From a virus, in IMG/VR virus record IMGVR_UViG_3300026097_000980, positions 1-64,000 of that record: 64,000 nucleotides of DNA. One strand, 5' to 3'. Shown in pieces: positions 41,606-49,389 of the stretch. Each line of letters opens with the position of its first letter. Position 1 is the stretch's first letter. The translations under genes were made by a program, and so were the position numbers. Under the pieces are notes generated by a model, which had not been told where the DNA came from, made no database searches, and saw nothing but the letters and a program-made list of their open reading frames with translations.

Positions 41606-42835
41606 TTAAGCCGCTTTAGCTTCAACGTCTCGCTCGTAGATAACTGTTTGTCCGAAAGGCGACTGTGCATGTTCGTTGCCTTTTACAATAAACAGTGTAT
41701 CGCAATAGTCTTCGTCACCCCACTCTCCCCACGGGTATCCGTCAGTGAACATAATCAGCTTCTTAGGCTGGATGTCATTTTCTTTCATGTATTCCCAATT
41801 TACCATGAAGTCGGTGCCGCCACCGCCCATAGGTTCGTAGTTCAACATGTCGTCACCGTCATCGTGGCTGAAACTCTGATGATTGTACACTTCGGTGTCG
41901 AAGCACCAGATGTCAACTTTATAGTCTTCATACTGATCCATGATGCCTTTGATCTCTGACAAGAATGTGGTAGCATCCGCATCTGAAATGGAACCTGACA
42001 TATCAATAGCAACACAAACGTCGATAGTTTCGTCGTTTCGCATGCCTGGTAAAATTGCACCAGTGTGCCAACTTTTCCGATTAGGAAAACTGAAAGAATA
42101 GTCGTTGCGAATAATGCTTTGAATATTCATACGTAACACTTCACGCCAATCCATTTTCGGTTCAGTTAGATCTTTAATCATGCGCTGAATTTGTCCAGGT
42201 ACTTTTCCAGCACCTGCCGCCTGAGCACTTTGAATCATTGCTTCCTTGATTTCATCGCGGATTTGTTGCGCTTCTTCTTTAGAAATTGCTGGGCGACCCT
42301 TACCGTCTTTTCCTTCATTTTTTCCTTTACCGTTATCACTTTCTGTTTCACCTTCTTTAAGGTGTTCGTCCAGGACATCTCCTAACTGCTCTAACAGTTC
42401 TTCCATTGAAATTTTTTCAGCTTGTTCGAATAGATCGTCGTAGATTTCTTCCCAAGCCCAGCCGCGATATTTATGATCTTGGCAGATTTCAACTTCGGTG
42501 ATTTTGTCTCCGATTTTTTCATCTACAAGAATTTGATTCACAGCGTAATCTTGTGCAATATTGCTTAACATACGATCACGTGATCCTACACGCGAAATAT
42601 GATCAAAAATGCAATGACAAATTTCGTGACCAAATAGGAATTCTAATTTTTTTACAGATAGTTTTTCGACAAACTCTGTACTATAATAAAAATTACGACC
42701 GTCTGTAGCGGCAGTCGGACACCAATCGGAACTTTCAATCAGCTTCATCCGTGTTGCCATATTACCAAAAAATGGAGCTTTTAATAAAAGACCAACGCGA
42801 GCAGTTGTAAGTTTTTCAATGATAGGATCTTGCAT
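41606..42835 (-). CDS. VWA-like protein with metallopeptidase-type domain (DUF2201)
   Basis: A 409-residue protein. The N-terminal half has HEICH at 70-74 (an HExxH zinc site) and an Asp/Asn-rich helical region. The linker at 160-185 is Gly/Lys-rich. The C-terminal half is a VWA-like domain with the metal-binding DMSGS at 278-282 and GGGTDF near 330. Such proteins pair with MoxR AAA+ ATPases to remodel or mature target complexes; the ATPase is the preceding gene. A GC-rich hairpin separates the two transcripts. Confidence 0.8.
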   Translation of the reverse strand: MQDPIIEKLTTARVGLLLKAPFFGNMATRMKLIESSDWCPTAATDGRNFYYSTEFVEKLSVKKLEFLFGHEICHCIFDHISRVGSRDRMLSNIAQDYAVNQILVDEKIGDKITEVEICQDHKYRGWAWEEIYDDLFEQAEKISMEELLEQLGDVLDEHLKEGETESDNGKGKNEGKDGKGRPAISKEEAQQIRDEIKEAMIQSAQAAGAGKVPGQIQRMIKDLTEPKMDWREVLRMNIQSIIRNDYSFSFPNRKSWHTGAILPGMRNDETIDVCVAIDMSGSISDADATTFLSEIKGIMDQYEDYKVDIWCFDTEVYNHQSFSHDDGDDMLNYEPMGGGGTDFMVNWEYMKENDIQPKKLIMFTDGYPWGEWGDEDYCDTLFIVKGNEHAQSPFGQTVIYERDVEAKAA

Positions 42836-42894
42836 GAATTCCCCCTAATTTCACACTATACATATAGTATATATTCGCTGTTTATATTTGTCAA

Positions 42895-42925
42895 TCAAAA
42901 GAATGGCGGGCGCGATGCCCGCCAC
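42895..42925 (-). terminator. GC-rich rho-independent terminator after moxR
   Basis: On the minus strand GTGGCGGGC / GCCCGCCAT form a nine-pair, almost all-GC stem around an ATCGC loop, followed by TTCTTTTGATT. It follows the moxR stop at 42946 by 21 bases and lies 60 bases ahead of the VWA-like gene. Confidence 0.65.
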
Positions 42926-42945
42926 TTGAGCAAGGAGCAGGGGGT

Positions 42946-44019
42946 TTACTCCATTGCGCTCAAGACATACTTGCCAAAACGCTCGTGGAACTCGTCAAAG
43001 CTTTTTAACTTCGATGCGTCGAGCGGCAAATTATAGTTAGTGAGTGCAGTTTTTGCCCCCATTACCACAAGTTCTGTAGGAAAGTTATCCATCATATAAC
43101 GGAAGAAGTTATCAGCCATGTCATTCCAGCCTTTAACTTCTTTATCTGCACGATCTTTAAGCTCGTAGCACAAAGATACCGTTAGCGAATACATTGCAGA
43201 AATTTCACTAACTTTTAAGTCTTTGGTTTTTCCGTCCAGGATATCATCCGGCTTTGGTAGCTTGCTGGCGACTTTTCGATGCGCCATAAACTTCACAGCA
43301 AGTCCGTCTCCGATCGCACCTGAAACTAACGTAGTTAGTGTTTCGTTGTCAACTTCTTCATCTTGCAGAAGATCGCTGACAAAGCTCCACGAACGTGGTG
43401 TAGCAAAACTCTTGCTAGAACCTTTTGGATCGAAGTCGTACAGGTCTTGTTTAGCAAAACCTACATAACCAACAACTTCTGGATGAACATTATTTAGAGT
43501 AGCCCAATCCTGCCAATCTTCAAAATCCACTTTCATTTCAACGTGAACGAATCGGTTAGCCAACGGTGCTGGCATGCGGAATGTTACGCCTTTATCGCCA
43601 TCGCGGTTGCCTGCCGCAACAATGTCAACTCCGTCGGGCAGTTTATATGTGCCAACTCGGCGGTTAAGGATCAGCTGATATGCCGCCGCTTGTACAGCAG
43701 GTGGCGCTGAGTTTAACTCGTCTAAGAAAATAATAGCAGTGCTATTCGGATCAGTAGGAAGTTCCGCAGGCGGAGCCCAAGTCATTGTGTTTGCGTTTGA
43801 ATCAAAGTATGGAATACCTTTGATGTCTGTTGGCTCCCAAAGTGCAAGGCGAACATCGATTACTTCACGCCCGGTATTATCACCGATTTGTGCCACAATC
43901 TCTGACTTGCCAATGCCCGGCGGTCCCCAAAGGAACACTGGACGGCGAACTTTAATTGCAAAATGAATTGCTTTCATTGTAGCTTTAGGACCAACTTGTC
44001 GAATATTTGCGTCTGACAT
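42946..44019 (-). CDS. MoxR-family AAA+ ATPase
   Basis: A 357-residue AAA+ protein. Walker A is GPPGIGKS at 32-39, Walker B is AIIFLDEL near 95-102, and ALANRF gives the arginine finger region. MoxR ATPases act with VWA-domain partners in chaperone-like maturation, and the partner is encoded next. The C-terminal half has a helical domain. Possible roles are activation of a phage metalloenzyme or assembly of a virion part; neither is shown. It is followed by a strong hairpin terminator. Confidence 0.85.
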   Translation of the reverse strand: MSDANIRQVGPKATMKAIHFAIKVRRPVFLWGPPGIGKSEIVAQIGDNTGREVIDVRLALWEPTDIKGIPYFDSNANTMTWAPPAELPTDPNSTAIIFLDELNSAPPAVQAAAYQLILNRRVGTYKLPDGVDIVAAGNRDGDKGVTFRMPAPLANRFVHVEMKVDFEDWQDWATLNNVHPEVVGYVGFAKQDLYDFDPKGSSKSFATPRSWSFVSDLLQDEEVDNETLTTLVSGAIGDGLAVKFMAHRKVASKLPKPDDILDGKTKDLKVSEISAMYSLTVSLCYELKDRADKEVKGWNDMADNFFRYMMDNFPTELVVMGAKTALTNYNLPLDASKLKSFDEFHERFGKYVLSAME

Positions 44020-44057
44020 AAAACCCCCTTTGTTGTCAACGTTCTATTATAATAGTG

Positions 44058-44558
44058 TCATTGATCTTCGTTGTCAACCACTATCCAGCCAATTTTCTTT
44101 AGATCTTCTCGAATTTCGTCAGTGACTACACTTTCGGCAACATAACCGATCTTTGTGCCACCGTCTTCTACCGGATCACTCATTATTCCTGAGCAATACC
44201 AATCTATATAGTCGCCCTCGCCTCTAATCTCTGCGACAATGCCTCCTGCACTGCGCCACGAACAACTCCATGTTTGATTTTTTAAGATAGGAATTACATC
44301 TAATTTTTGAAATTCGTTATTACAAAAAGCCGCATATAGATTCTGTGCATATAACGTAGAAGTCTGCACCTTGTCGGTGAACCATTCTGCGGTCATTATA
44401 TCCCACTCGAGATTGTTTTCACGCTGAGCGTCGTTATCAAAACGATGCTGGTGTAGATTGTCAAACCCTTCATACATTTTTATGTGATCCGGATTAGGGT
44501 CCTCGCCACTGCGTTCACAGCGATTGAGATATCGTTGTAGATTAGTTTTTCCAGACAT
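44058..44558 (-). CDS. Unknown phage protein
   Basis: A 166-residue protein using the ATG at 44558 (MSGKTNLQRYLNRC), with a GGA ribosome site eight bases ahead; it overlaps the end of the next gene by 17 bases. The N-terminal part has a helical charged element, and the rest is an alpha/beta mix with SCSWRSAGGIVAEIRG and GYVAESVVTDE. No catalytic motif is visible. It lies 38 bases ahead of moxR. Confidence 0.55.
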   Translation of the reverse strand: MSGKTNLQRYLNRCERSGEDPNPDHIKMYEGFDNLHQHRFDNDAQRENNLEWDIMTAEWFTDKVQTSTLYAQNLYAAFCNNEFQKLDVIPILKNQTWSCSWRSAGGIVAEIRGEGDYIDWYCSGIMSDPVEDGGTKIGYVAESVVTDEIREDLKKIGWIVVDNEDQ

Positions 44559-45276
44559 CGGCGAAGTATCCTTTACCGTTGGTGTCTCCACCCCAGTTGT
44601 CAACTTCTTCGCCGTCGTATTCGATAGAAGTCACAGTGTCTTCTCCGTTAAGGTATTCAACTACATAGATCTTTAGTTTGCGTGGATCAAAAGCACCTGT
44701 AGTATGTACAACACCTTCGAAGAAACATCCTTTTTCTGATGAATACATTTGAGCGATGTATTCTGCTTCAGGGTGTTCGTCGCAACAACTGTATTCGTTG
44801 ATCTCAGTGTATTCCTCACCGCTTTCTTCGTACACACGATCGACAAGCTCTTGTAGATCCTCATTGGCAATGACTTCTTCTAGTACCGACCCGCCATATT
44901 CGTCGTCCTCTACTTCTTCTACGGTGATGTATGCGTAATCATAATTTACACCATATGTATGCTCAAATTCTGTAGGAGCTTCGTACCAAGGACTGTGGAG
45001 AACTTCATCGCCATCTTCCCATTTTAGGAAATCTGCTTCAGGTGGAACATCTTCAATTTCATCAAAGTCGAAGTCACCATCTTCAGCACTTACCATATAG
45101 TGTACGAGATCGCCGTCACCGTTTTCTTCTTTTACAGCCTTCCAAAAGTCATGTGCTTCCTTGCTGATACTCATGTAGGCTCCTTCGCCGCCATACCCAC
45201 TAATCGAAATACGATAGTATCGATCCGGACGCTTGATTGCGTCTACCAGTTCTTCTTTTTCTTGATCAGTTGCCAT
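44542..45276 (-). CDS. Acidic unknown phage protein
   Basis: A 244-residue protein with a large excess of Glu and Asp (many runs of DGDFDFDEIED type) and a CC pair at about 168-169. High acidity and lack of motifs resemble DNA-mimic or scaffold-type phage proteins, but that is only a comparison. The start overlaps the next gene by 11 bases. Function unknown. Confidence 0.6.
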   Translation of the reverse strand: MATDQEKEELVDAIKRPDRYYRISISGYGGEGAYMSISKEAHDFWKAVKEENGDGDLVHYMVSAEDGDFDFDEIEDVPPEADFLKWEDGDEVLHSPWYEAPTEFEHTYGVNYDYAYITVEEVEDDEYGGSVLEEVIANEDLQELVDRVYEESGEEYTEINEYSCCDEHPEAEYIAQMYSSEKGCFFEGVVHTTGAFDPRKLKIYVVEYLNGEDTVTSIEYDGEEVDNWGGDTNGKGYFADVWKN

Positions 45277-45475
45277 TTTTTATTTCCTCTTTATAGACGC
45301 GGCGTAGCCACCATTTGTATTTGTTAAAATAAATTCCTAGATCGTAGTCACAAGGCTTACCTGTGTAATCGTATACTTCACTTTTATGCTCTAACCACTT
45401 GTTATTCAACCAGGCACGAAAACCTTTTACCGTTTTCATATAATCTCCCGCAGTAGTAAATTTAAGATCGTTCAT
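45266..45475 (-). CDS. Small basic unknown protein
   Basis: A 69-residue protein using the ATG at 45475 (MNDLKFTTAGDYM), two bases after the upstream gene ends; the longer frame lies inside that gene. It is rich in Lys, Trp and Tyr (FRAWLNNKWLEHK and KYKWWLRRVYKEE), so it is basic and aromatic and may bind nucleic acid. Function unknown. Confidence 0.5.
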   Translation of the reverse strand: MNDLKFTTAGDYMKTVKGFRAWLNNKWLEHKSEVYDYTGKPCDYDLGIYFNKYKWWLRRVYKEEIKNGN

Positions 45476-45477
45476 TG

Positions 45478-46182
45478 TTAACTCCACAACGATGTGTAGT
45501 ATTTGCCAAACAAGCGGAAACCGTTCTGCTTGCGATCCATGTAGGCTTGCCAACCTTCGCGATCCCACTCGCTGGTATCGTTAGGGCCGCGATCCATTCG
45601 AAAGTATTTGGCATCTTCTTCAGCAACTTCATTACTGTCTTCGTCAACAGGTGTCCACTCTATATCGTGTGTACCACTCCAGAACTTGCCTTCTGCTTCG
45701 TCATAATCTTTTGTGTGTTCTGAGAACGCCCAAATCATTTCGTCTAATACCCAATCCCAACGCTTGAAGAACAGCGCATCGGTGGTGCCATCTGTCTTAT
45801 ACTGTTCTACTTCCAGTTTGCCCGGTCGCAGATTTTCTGGCACATCTTCTGGATCAACATTGGGAGCACCCTGCTTATTGCGTTTGAGATCTATCAGCAT
45901 TGGCAATACGATGTGTGCCAGTGTGTCGTCAGCGTTCCAAGTATCCCACGGATCAAGTTTTACGTTTACACGGCGACGGTCCTGCCAACTTTGATACTGT
46001 TGAGCCAACCATATATGACCGCGGCCCAACCAAGTATCCGCATACCATTCTCCGGCATTGTGGACCCACTCTGGACTATCTGGCAATCCATATTCATCTT
46101 CGGTTTTTGCCCAGAAGAAAATCTTTTCCATTAACTGATATGGCCCAAACCAGGTTGGATATTTTTTAATCTTTACTTTCAT
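45478..46182 (-). CDS. Unknown phage protein
   Basis: A 234-residue protein with a Trp- and Tyr-rich N-terminal 60 residues (YPTWFGPYQLMEKIFFW and GEWYADTWLGRG), a charged middle, and RWDWVLDEMIWAFSEH as the clearest element. From memory this element occurs in an unassigned protein of T4-like and jumbo phages. No catalytic motif is present. The start overlaps the next gene by 17 bases. Confidence 0.62.
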   Translation of the reverse strand: MKVKIKKYPTWFGPYQLMEKIFFWAKTEDEYGLPDSPEWVHNAGEWYADTWLGRGHIWLAQQYQSWQDRRRVNVKLDPWDTWNADDTLAHIVLPMLIDLKRNKQGAPNVDPEDVPENLRPGKLEVEQYKTDGTTDALFFKRWDWVLDEMIWAFSEHTKDYDEAEGKFWSGTHDIEWTPVDEDSNEVAEEDAKYFRMDRGPNDTSEWDREGWQAYMDRKQNGFRLFGKYYTSLWS

Positions 46183-46414
46183 TTGATTGTATCCAGTCTT
46201 TAAATTCTACACAGAATTCTTTGCCGTGTAAATCATTTTCAAAATAAAATGTGTGTTGATAAACATCCGTATAAGATTCCATGCTCCACTGCCACCTTTC
46301 GCAGTGTTTCCTGCACCAATCTTTACATTGTATGTCCAAGTCACTGTGAATGTCAACCTGATATGCATGTGGTTTCCAGCGATTTTTGTATTCAAAAATT
46401 TCCTGAGGCGTCAT
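46166..46414 (-). CDS. Small unknown protein
   Basis: An 82-residue protein with a CxxxCxxxxC-like arrangement (IQCKDWCRKHCERWQW) near residues 29-43 and several aromatic residues. A metal site is possible but unproved. It overlaps both neighbours by a few bases. Function unknown. Confidence 0.52.
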   Translation of the reverse strand: MTPQEIFEYKNRWKPHAYQVDIHSDLDIQCKDWCRKHCERWQWSMESYTDVYQHTFYFENDLHGKEFCVEFKDWIQSNESKD

Positions 46415-46557
46415 GTTTTTTCCTGCAATTCGGATATATCTACAGTTTCATCTTTATTGTTCATTTGAAGATTCTGTACTTGTTCTTCAAGTTTTACAAC
46501 TTTTTGTTGCAATTTACGGATCATTTCTCTAAGTTTAAAATAATCTTGATCAGACAT
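46411..46557 (-). CDS. Small coiled-coil protein
   Basis: A 48-residue protein using the ATG at 46557 (MSDQDYFKLREM), which overlaps the thyX end by eight bases; the longer frame would lie in thyX. Residues 8-35 form a clear leucine-type heptad helix (IRKLQQKVVKLEEQVQNLQ). Such short coiled coils often act as oligomerising partners. Function unknown. Confidence 0.52.
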   Translation of the reverse strand: MSDQDYFKLREMIRKLQQKVVKLEEQVQNLQMNNKDETVDISELQEKT

Positions 46558-47236
46558 TATCAATATACTCCTCGGCCAACGGAAAGATTTCTGTAATGAC
46601 CTGTGCAACTGCGTTGGCAATTTCCATGTGTTCTTTTTGTGTGCCATTAGCCGCACGTAATTCAATATAGTGGATCCAACTACGCAGTGTACCGTTCATG
46701 TACATTCGACTAACAGTTAACCCTTCAGGAAGAACAGCGCGAGCTTGTTCTTTGGCAATACCATTTTCAATTGCCCATTTATACGCCCGGCGAGCTTCGA
46801 TGATAACACGCTCTTGTGCTAACGCCCATTCTGTTTTTAATTCTGTATCGTATCGACTGTCTTCGTCTAATTCGATTGAGTTCTGACGGTTTTGCTTGTC
46901 TTGCAATCGAGCTTCTCGAATTTCAAAGTCTAGGTCCTTTGTCGGATCAGCATACCGTTGGCTGAACTCTTGGAAACTGAAACTGCGATGTCGTAGAATC
47001 TGTCTAGCAATATCACGAGTTGTCTCAATCTCTAGGCAAGCAGACACCATTTCAAACGGCGACCAATGTTTATGTTTTGCCAAGTAGTTGAGTAGGCGAG
47101 CAGAGGTCTCTGAATTATTCTGATTTGATGGATTAGATACTCGAGCCGCGTAGGCAATAAGATCCTGTACATCATCTATTCCTTCTTGTAAAAATTCTTT
47201 GCTGGGTTGTGAATAACTTACTAATTTAACTTTCAA
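46550..47236 (-). CDS. thyX: FAD-dependent thymidylate synthase ThyX
   Basis: A 228-residue protein with the family signature RHRSFSFQEFSQRY (82-95). ThyX uses FAD, NADPH and methylene-tetrahydrofolate to make dTMP for phage DNA. The early AARVSNPSNQNN and late GTLRSWIHYIELR match the flavin and substrate sites. Length fits the family. A MazG-like NTP pyrophosphohydrolase gene follows on the upstream side with an 11-base overlap, giving a small nucleotide-metabolism group. Confidence 0.93.
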   Translation of the reverse strand: MKVKLVSYSQPSKEFLQEGIDDVQDLIAYAARVSNPSNQNNSETSARLLNYLAKHKHWSPFEMVSACLEIETTRDIARQILRHRSFSFQEFSQRYADPTKDLDFEIREARLQDKQNRQNSIELDEDSRYDTELKTEWALAQERVIIEARRAYKWAIENGIAKEQARAVLPEGLTVSRMYMNGTLRSWIHYIELRAANGTQKEHMEIANAVAQVITEIFPLAEEYIDNV

Positions 47237-47534
47237 GATCTGCCTCCTTTACAAATACGCCGTCTATCATTTTTCCCTTTCGATCTTTGATATCATTCCA
47301 TGCACAGTCAAGGCATTCTGCAATAGAAAGATTGTTTCTTTCGGCAATGTTAATCAAAACAACCATCATGTCGCCTATATCATCTTTGATATCTTTGCCT
47401 TTACAGATATTATCAGATAGTTCGCCTGCTTCTTGAATCAGTTTCATGTATTGATCTTTATCAGTAGCACCGTCAATTAAATTACGATCGTGATGCCATT
47501 GTCTGATGTAGTCTATGTATTGTTGTACGTTCAT
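47226..47534 (-). CDS. MazG-like nucleotide pyrophosphohydrolase
   Basis: A 102-residue all-helical protein with the MazG metal-binding pattern: EAGEL at 35-39 (ExxE) followed by DDIGD at 51-55. It would hydrolyse (d)NTPs to monophosphates, or ppGpp-like nucleotides, as proposed for cyanophage MazG. It is single-domain, shorter than bacterial MazG. It overlaps thyX by 11 bases and the oxygenase gene by one. Confidence 0.8.
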   Translation of the reverse strand: MNVQQYIDYIRQWHHDRNLIDGATDKDQYMKLIQEAGELSDNICKGKDIKDDIGDMMVVLINIAERNNLSIAECLDCAWNDIKDRKGKMIDGVFVKEADLES

Positions 47535-48094
47535 TATTTCTCCGTTATAATATCAAAATTCACAGCGCACCTAGGGTTTTTTATAGGTATACCTCCACTA
47601 TGTAATGTTAATCCGTCAAAAATTACCAATCTTCCTTTTTTAGGAGAGACTGTTTTTATAATTTGTTCTTTTTTGTTATAAAACACTGTGTCACCTTCGG
47701 AATCATTCACATAGTATAACACAACTGTATGATCGAAGTCAAAATCTGTATGAGGATCCATTGTCGTTCTTTCGGTTTCATATGGCATTATAAGGAAAAT
47801 TCTTCCTAGGATTATTTGTTGTAATGATTTATTAATTTTATTGCAAGCGATTCTAGGCAATATTGAAAAATTTTCAAGATGCTGGGATTGTTGTGTGCTT
47901 GACTTCAAAACATGGGTGAAGCTTATAGGATCGCGATCTTCTTCTTTTCCGGTTGATTCATATTTTACCTTAAAATCTATTGTAGGAAAAATTTCCCCTT
48001 CGTCGGATCTTCCAAAAACCTGCATACAAAAATAGTTTTGGAGATATTCGGGAACAGCGTCATCAAAAACTTTTATTTTATCAAAACTATTCAC
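47534..48094 (-). CDS. 2OG-Fe(II) oxygenase (prolyl-hydroxylase-like)
   Basis: A 186-residue protein. PHTDFDFDH near 115-123 gives the HxD pair; GRLVIFDGLTLHSG gives the distal His, and NPRCAVNF the 2-oxoglutarate Arg. This is the clearest double-stranded beta-helix oxygenase in the window. The order and spacing match the P4H-like family of phage. It would hydroxylate an unknown substrate, perhaps protein. Overlaps thyX's partner gene by one base and the upstream gene by eight. Confidence 0.75.
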   Translation of the reverse strand: MNSFDKIKVFDDAVPEYLQNYFCMQVFGRSDEGEIFPTIDFKVKYESTGKEEDRDPISFTHVLKSSTQQSQHLENFSILPRIACNKINKSLQQIILGRIFLIMPYETERTTMDPHTDFDFDHTVVLYYVNDSEGDTVFYNKKEQIIKTVSPKKGRLVIFDGLTLHSGGIPIKNPRCAVNFDIITEK

Positions 48095-48473
48095 GGTTTA
48101 ATGCGTCCCAAACTTTTTCTTTTTGTAAAAGTTCTTGTTCGAGCTTACGATATTCGTCTCCAATTTTTTTAAGTTGGTTCCATTTTTCTTCTAATTCCGG
48201 ACTAGGTTGCAGTATGTTCAATCTTTCTTCTACCCGAGCCATAAACTCCTTAAGGCTTTGCTCTCCCATTTTGATATCACCGTCGTTGTGGATCTTGATA
48301 TCACCTTGACTTACATCAATACCTGGATTGAAAGTGTTGAAATCGATGTTGCTGAAATCAAAACTGTAGTCGTCGGACACCGTAATGGTATCAACCGAGT
48401 CTACAGCAAACGTGTCTGTTGTATATTGTATTCCTGACACATCCAGTGTTATTGTATTATCATCGTCGTTCAT
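48087..48473 (-). CDS. Conserved T4-like phage protein, possibly structural
   Basis: A 128-residue protein. The first half is Asp/Thr-rich beta sequence with DIKIHNDGDIKMG. The second half is a helical coiled coil (ERLNILQPSPELEEKWNQLKK, then YRKLEQELLQKEKVWDALNRE). From memory, the helical part recurs in marine T4-like phages as an unassigned protein. It is the last gene of the long minus-strand region and follows the tRNA-like RNA by 16 bases. Confidence 0.58.
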   Translation of the reverse strand: MNDDDNTITLDVSGIQYTTDTFAVDSVDTITVSDDYSFDFSNIDFNTFNPGIDVSQGDIKIHNDGDIKMGEQSLKEFMARVEERLNILQPSPELEEKWNQLKKIGDEYRKLEQELLQKEKVWDALNRE

Positions 48474-48488
48474 GTTCTACCTCTTGTA

Positions 48489-48603
48489 TGGTGTGGTCGG
48501 TAGGGTTCGAACCTACAAGTATCTGAGGCTACACCTTCGATACCGTCCCGCATCCTACAGTGTAGGAATTTTGGAGCTTTGCCAAAAATTTGCTCACGAC
48601 CAC
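48489..48603 (-). ncRNA. tRNA-like RNA without a recognisable anticodon arm
   Basis: A 115-base element on the minus strand. A seven-pair acceptor stem (GTGGTCG / CGACCAC) is followed by an encoded ACCA end. A T-arm with perfect loop TTCGAAC and five-pair stem (GTAGG / CCTAC) is present. The D-arm has a GAGC / GCTC stem and a GG in the loop. In place of an anticodon arm stands a six-pair TCCTAC / GTAGGA hairpin with a three-base loop and a further 50 bases that can fold into GTATC / GATAC. I find no 5-7-5 anticodon arm, so it is probably not a decoding tRNA. T4 encodes two stable RNAs of similar size. It also lies at the edge of the radical SAM island. Confidence 0.6.
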
Positions 48604-48648
48604 ATACTATATTATAGCCTTTTTACAGTTCAGTCAACTAACTCCTGA

Positions 48649-48656
48649 TTAAATAC
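48649..48656 (+). promoter_or_regulatory. Late-promoter-like box TTAAATAC on plus strand
   Basis: Plus-strand GATTAAATAC, 20 bases before the ATG at 48677, the first gene of the plus-strand radical SAM block. It stands in the gap after the tRNA-like RNA. Confidence 0.42.
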
Positions 48657-48676
48657 TTTGTTCGCAAAGGTGTCCA

Positions 48677-49381
48677 ATGAGAATAGTAGCTTTCGGTGAT
48701 AGTTTTACAAATGGCCTTATAAAATTACCTAAAAGATACACACAAGAAGAATCTCATCAAAACAGTTTTGTAAACAAAATGTTTCAGTCTAGTAAAATAT
48801 TTACTGATTATTCAAATTTAGCCGACAACGGTTGTGGTAATAGACAGATAGCATCTAAGATTTATAAATGTTTACTTGAAAAGAAAATCAGCAAGAACGA
48901 TTTTGTATTTATTGGATGGTCTAGTTTGACTAGAACAGCATTATGGGACAACGAATATTATAAAACTCCTGATAACAATGTTGTTGATTATAAACAGTTG
49001 ATTTATGATACAGAATCTAGTATACTTAGTACACACATGATACTGAAATTACAAGGAATCCGACACTGCATGATACAAGCGTTTCATGATTATTCAAGCC
49101 AGACAGACATAAAATATCTGCTAGAAAAGAATATCAATTTCCCGTGTTGGATAAATTTTCAAAAAAACAATAACACCCTTATGGATATATGTATGTTGAG
49201 ATATTTGAGCGAGGCAAAGTTCAAAGATATCAAAAATCATCATAAAGAAAAATATGTTCAGCATACAAAATACCTTGCAGAATGTTATCATCCTAACGAT
49301 GCAGGGCATAGATTAATAGCAGAAACACTGAGACCCATTGCGGAAATATATGCTACTACAGATAAAAGTTTAGAGTATTAA
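48677..49381 (+). CDS. SGNH hydrolase-like protein (GDSFT type)
   Basis: A 234-residue protein. It opens GDSFTNG at 7-13, the canonical SGNH block I, and ends with HPNDAGHRLIAE, giving the DxxH block V. DNGCGNRQIASK fits block II and VFIGWSSLTR the next strand. It is the only one of three related phage proteins with the full set, so hydrolase or transferase activity is plausible, perhaps removing or moving acyl groups on glycans. It begins the plus-strand block and is nine bases ahead of a radical SAM gene. Confidence 0.68.
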   Translation: MRIVAFGDSFTNGLIKLPKRYTQEESHQNSFVNKMFQSSKIFTDYSNLADNGCGNRQIASKIYKCLLEKKISKNDFVFIGWSSLTRTALWDNEYYKTPDNNVVDYKQLIYDTESSILSTHMILKLQGIRHCMIQAFHDYSSQTDIKYLLEKNINFPCWINFQKNNNTLMDICMLRYLSEAKFKDIKNHHKEKYVQHTKYLAECYHPNDAGHRLIAETLRPIAEIYATTDKSLEY

Positions 49382-49389
49382 GGATAGAA

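Noticed and set aside
48489-48603. An ordinary decoding tRNA or a tmRNA
   Set aside because: No five-pair, seven-base-loop anticodon arm can be drawn and the length of 115 is too long for standard classes; tmRNA would be about three times longer with a tag frame.
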